Positions 59,557-60,144 of a stretch of 60,144 bases of DNA are shown one piece after another; the first letter of the stretch is position 1; every line of letters starts with the position of its first letter. The stretch spans positions 1-60,144 of the forward strand of contig CAJTMG010000021.1 in NCBI GenBank assembly GCA_910577405.1. The letters run 5' to 3'. The DNA comes from an uncultured Oscillibacter sp. (GTDB taxonomy: Bacteria > Bacillota > Clostridia > Oscillospirales > Oscillospiraceae). The translations under genes were made by a program, and so were the position numbers. The notes under the pieces were generated by a model. The model did no database searches. It saw only the letters and a list, made by a program, of their open reading frames with translations, and was not told the origin of the DNA.

Positions 59557-60144
59557 TCAGCACTTCTCGAACACGGTGGCAACACCCTGGCCGCCGCCGA
59601 TGCAGAGGGTTGCAAGGCCCTTCTTGGCGTCGGAACGCTTCTGGAGCTCATGGAGCAGGGTGACGATGATCCGAGCGCCGGACGCGCCCACGGGGTGACC
59701 CAAAGCGATGGCGCCGCCGTTGACGTTGACCTTGTTCATATCAAAGTTCAGCTCACGGGCCACGGCGATGGACTGAGCGGCAAAGGCTTCATTGGCCTCC
59801 ACCAGGTCGATGTCATTGATGCTCACGCCAGCTTTCTCCATAGCCTGACGGGAAGCGGGCACGGGACCAACGCCCATCACCTTGGGATCGACGCCGCCCT
59901 GACCCCAGCCGATCAGCTTGGCCATGGGCTTCAGGCCGTACTTTGCGACAGCCTCGCCGGAAGCAAGCACGATAGCGGCAGCGCCGTCGTTGATGCCGGA
60001 AGCCTGGCCCGCAGTGACGCGCTGGATATGCTTCTTGGCGTCGGCCTCATGGATGCCGGCGGGCTCAAATGTATGAACGATCTCATCCTCAACGCCCTCG
60101 GGACCGGCAGGGAACGCGCCCCGCAGCTTAGCCATGCCTTCCAT
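59557..60144 (-). CDS. Acetyl-CoA acetyltransferase (thiolase), 3' part
   Basis: The gene runs off the right edge, where its first visible residue is internal (MEGMAKLRGAFPAG). The visible 195 residues hold the late thiolase motifs: TAGQASGINDGAAA, VEANEAFAAQS, NVNGGAIALGHPVGASGARI and CIGGGQGVA with the second catalytic Cys. It condenses two acetyl-CoA to acetoacetyl-CoA, the first step of butyrate formation. A stretch of about 25 residues between AFPAG and TAG is longer than in most thiolases. Confidence 0.93.
   Translation of the reverse strand: MEGMAKLRGAFPAGPEGVEDEIVHTFEPAGIHEADAKKHIQRVTAGQASGINDGAAAIVLASGEAVAKYGLKPMAKLIGWGQGGVDPKVMGVGPVPASRQAMEKAGVSINDIDLVEANEAFAAQSIAVARELNFDMNKVNVNGGAIALGHPVGASGARIIVTLLHELQKRSDAKKGLATLCIGGGQGVATVFEKC

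Noticed and set aside
1..60144. CRISPR arrays, rRNA and intact tRNA genes
   Set aside because: I looked for regularly spaced repeats and tRNA/rRNA signatures on both strands and saw none.

Overview
The window reads as two joined worlds. Bases 1 to about 25,715 are the right-hand part of a large, A+T-leaning prophage. Bases 25,715 to 60,144 are a G+C-rich bacterial chromosome of the Clostridia, most like the gut Oscillospiraceae (Flavonifractor, Lawsonibacter or Oscillibacter type). I base that on the gene order dnaE-whiA-yvcK-rapZ-murB and der-plsY-gpsA, on hprK, on a SpoIIM protein, on a DUF6485 protein and on a clostridial-type thiolase. The genus is inference; no rRNA gene is present.

Prophage, 1-25,711. 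Nearly all genes run on the + strand. First come replication genes (Twinkle/gp4-type primase-helicase and a phage-encoded Pol III alpha), then a SleB-type wall hydrolase. Next is a nucleotide-supply block: thyX, dNMP kinase, HAD 5'-nucleotidase, nrdD, nrdG and a dUTPase. nrdD is split by a group I intron carrying an HNH homing endonuclease; exon ends and the terminal G can be placed to the base (9354|9355 and 10261|10262). From 11 to 23 kb there is a long run of small genes: at least eight zinc-ribbon proteins (some sharing modules), a SLOG protein, a PP-loop/PAPS-reductase-family enzyme, a ParB-like small protein, and a cluster of two proteins sharing a VFETNSSSTHSI motif directly before a radical SAM enzyme. 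The right end has a minus-strand membrane gene, a small recombinase-associated protein and a large serine integrase.

Junction zone, 25,712-29,700. A host gene on the minus strand has been broken twice. Its 5' part (29,353-29,523) and its middle part (25,719-26,096) are separated by a 3.3-kb element with its own serine recombinase and cargo (DUF5713 protein, small hypothetical, AbrB-type protein, RelB/DinJ remnant). Joining the pieces at a shared TCTTT restores the reading frame. The prophage integrase ends directly next to the downstream end of the same gene, so the prophage appears to have used the same gene as its target.

Chromosome, 29,700-60,144. A DUF3048 lipoprotein, a DUF4364 protein and a CAP-domain protein come first. 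A minus-strand cell-envelope/central-control cluster follows: hprK, ROK glucokinase, murB, rapZ, yvcK, whiA, dnaE. rpmB and a DUF6485 protein lie on the + strand. Then come der-plsY-gpsA, xerD, spoIIM, a TIGR04086 membrane protein, yajC and tgt (all minus), an iolB-iolH pair with a divergent AraC regulator, ilvD with a divergent GntR/FadR regulator and a visible duplicated operator, rex with an operator-like site on its promoter, an SLH protein, a tiny Cys/Gly-rich protein, a PAP2 phosphatase, a bactofilin and the 3' part of a thiolase gene cut by the window edge.

Starts were chosen by ribosome-binding site and family alignment from memory; no searches or computed statistics stand behind the calls.
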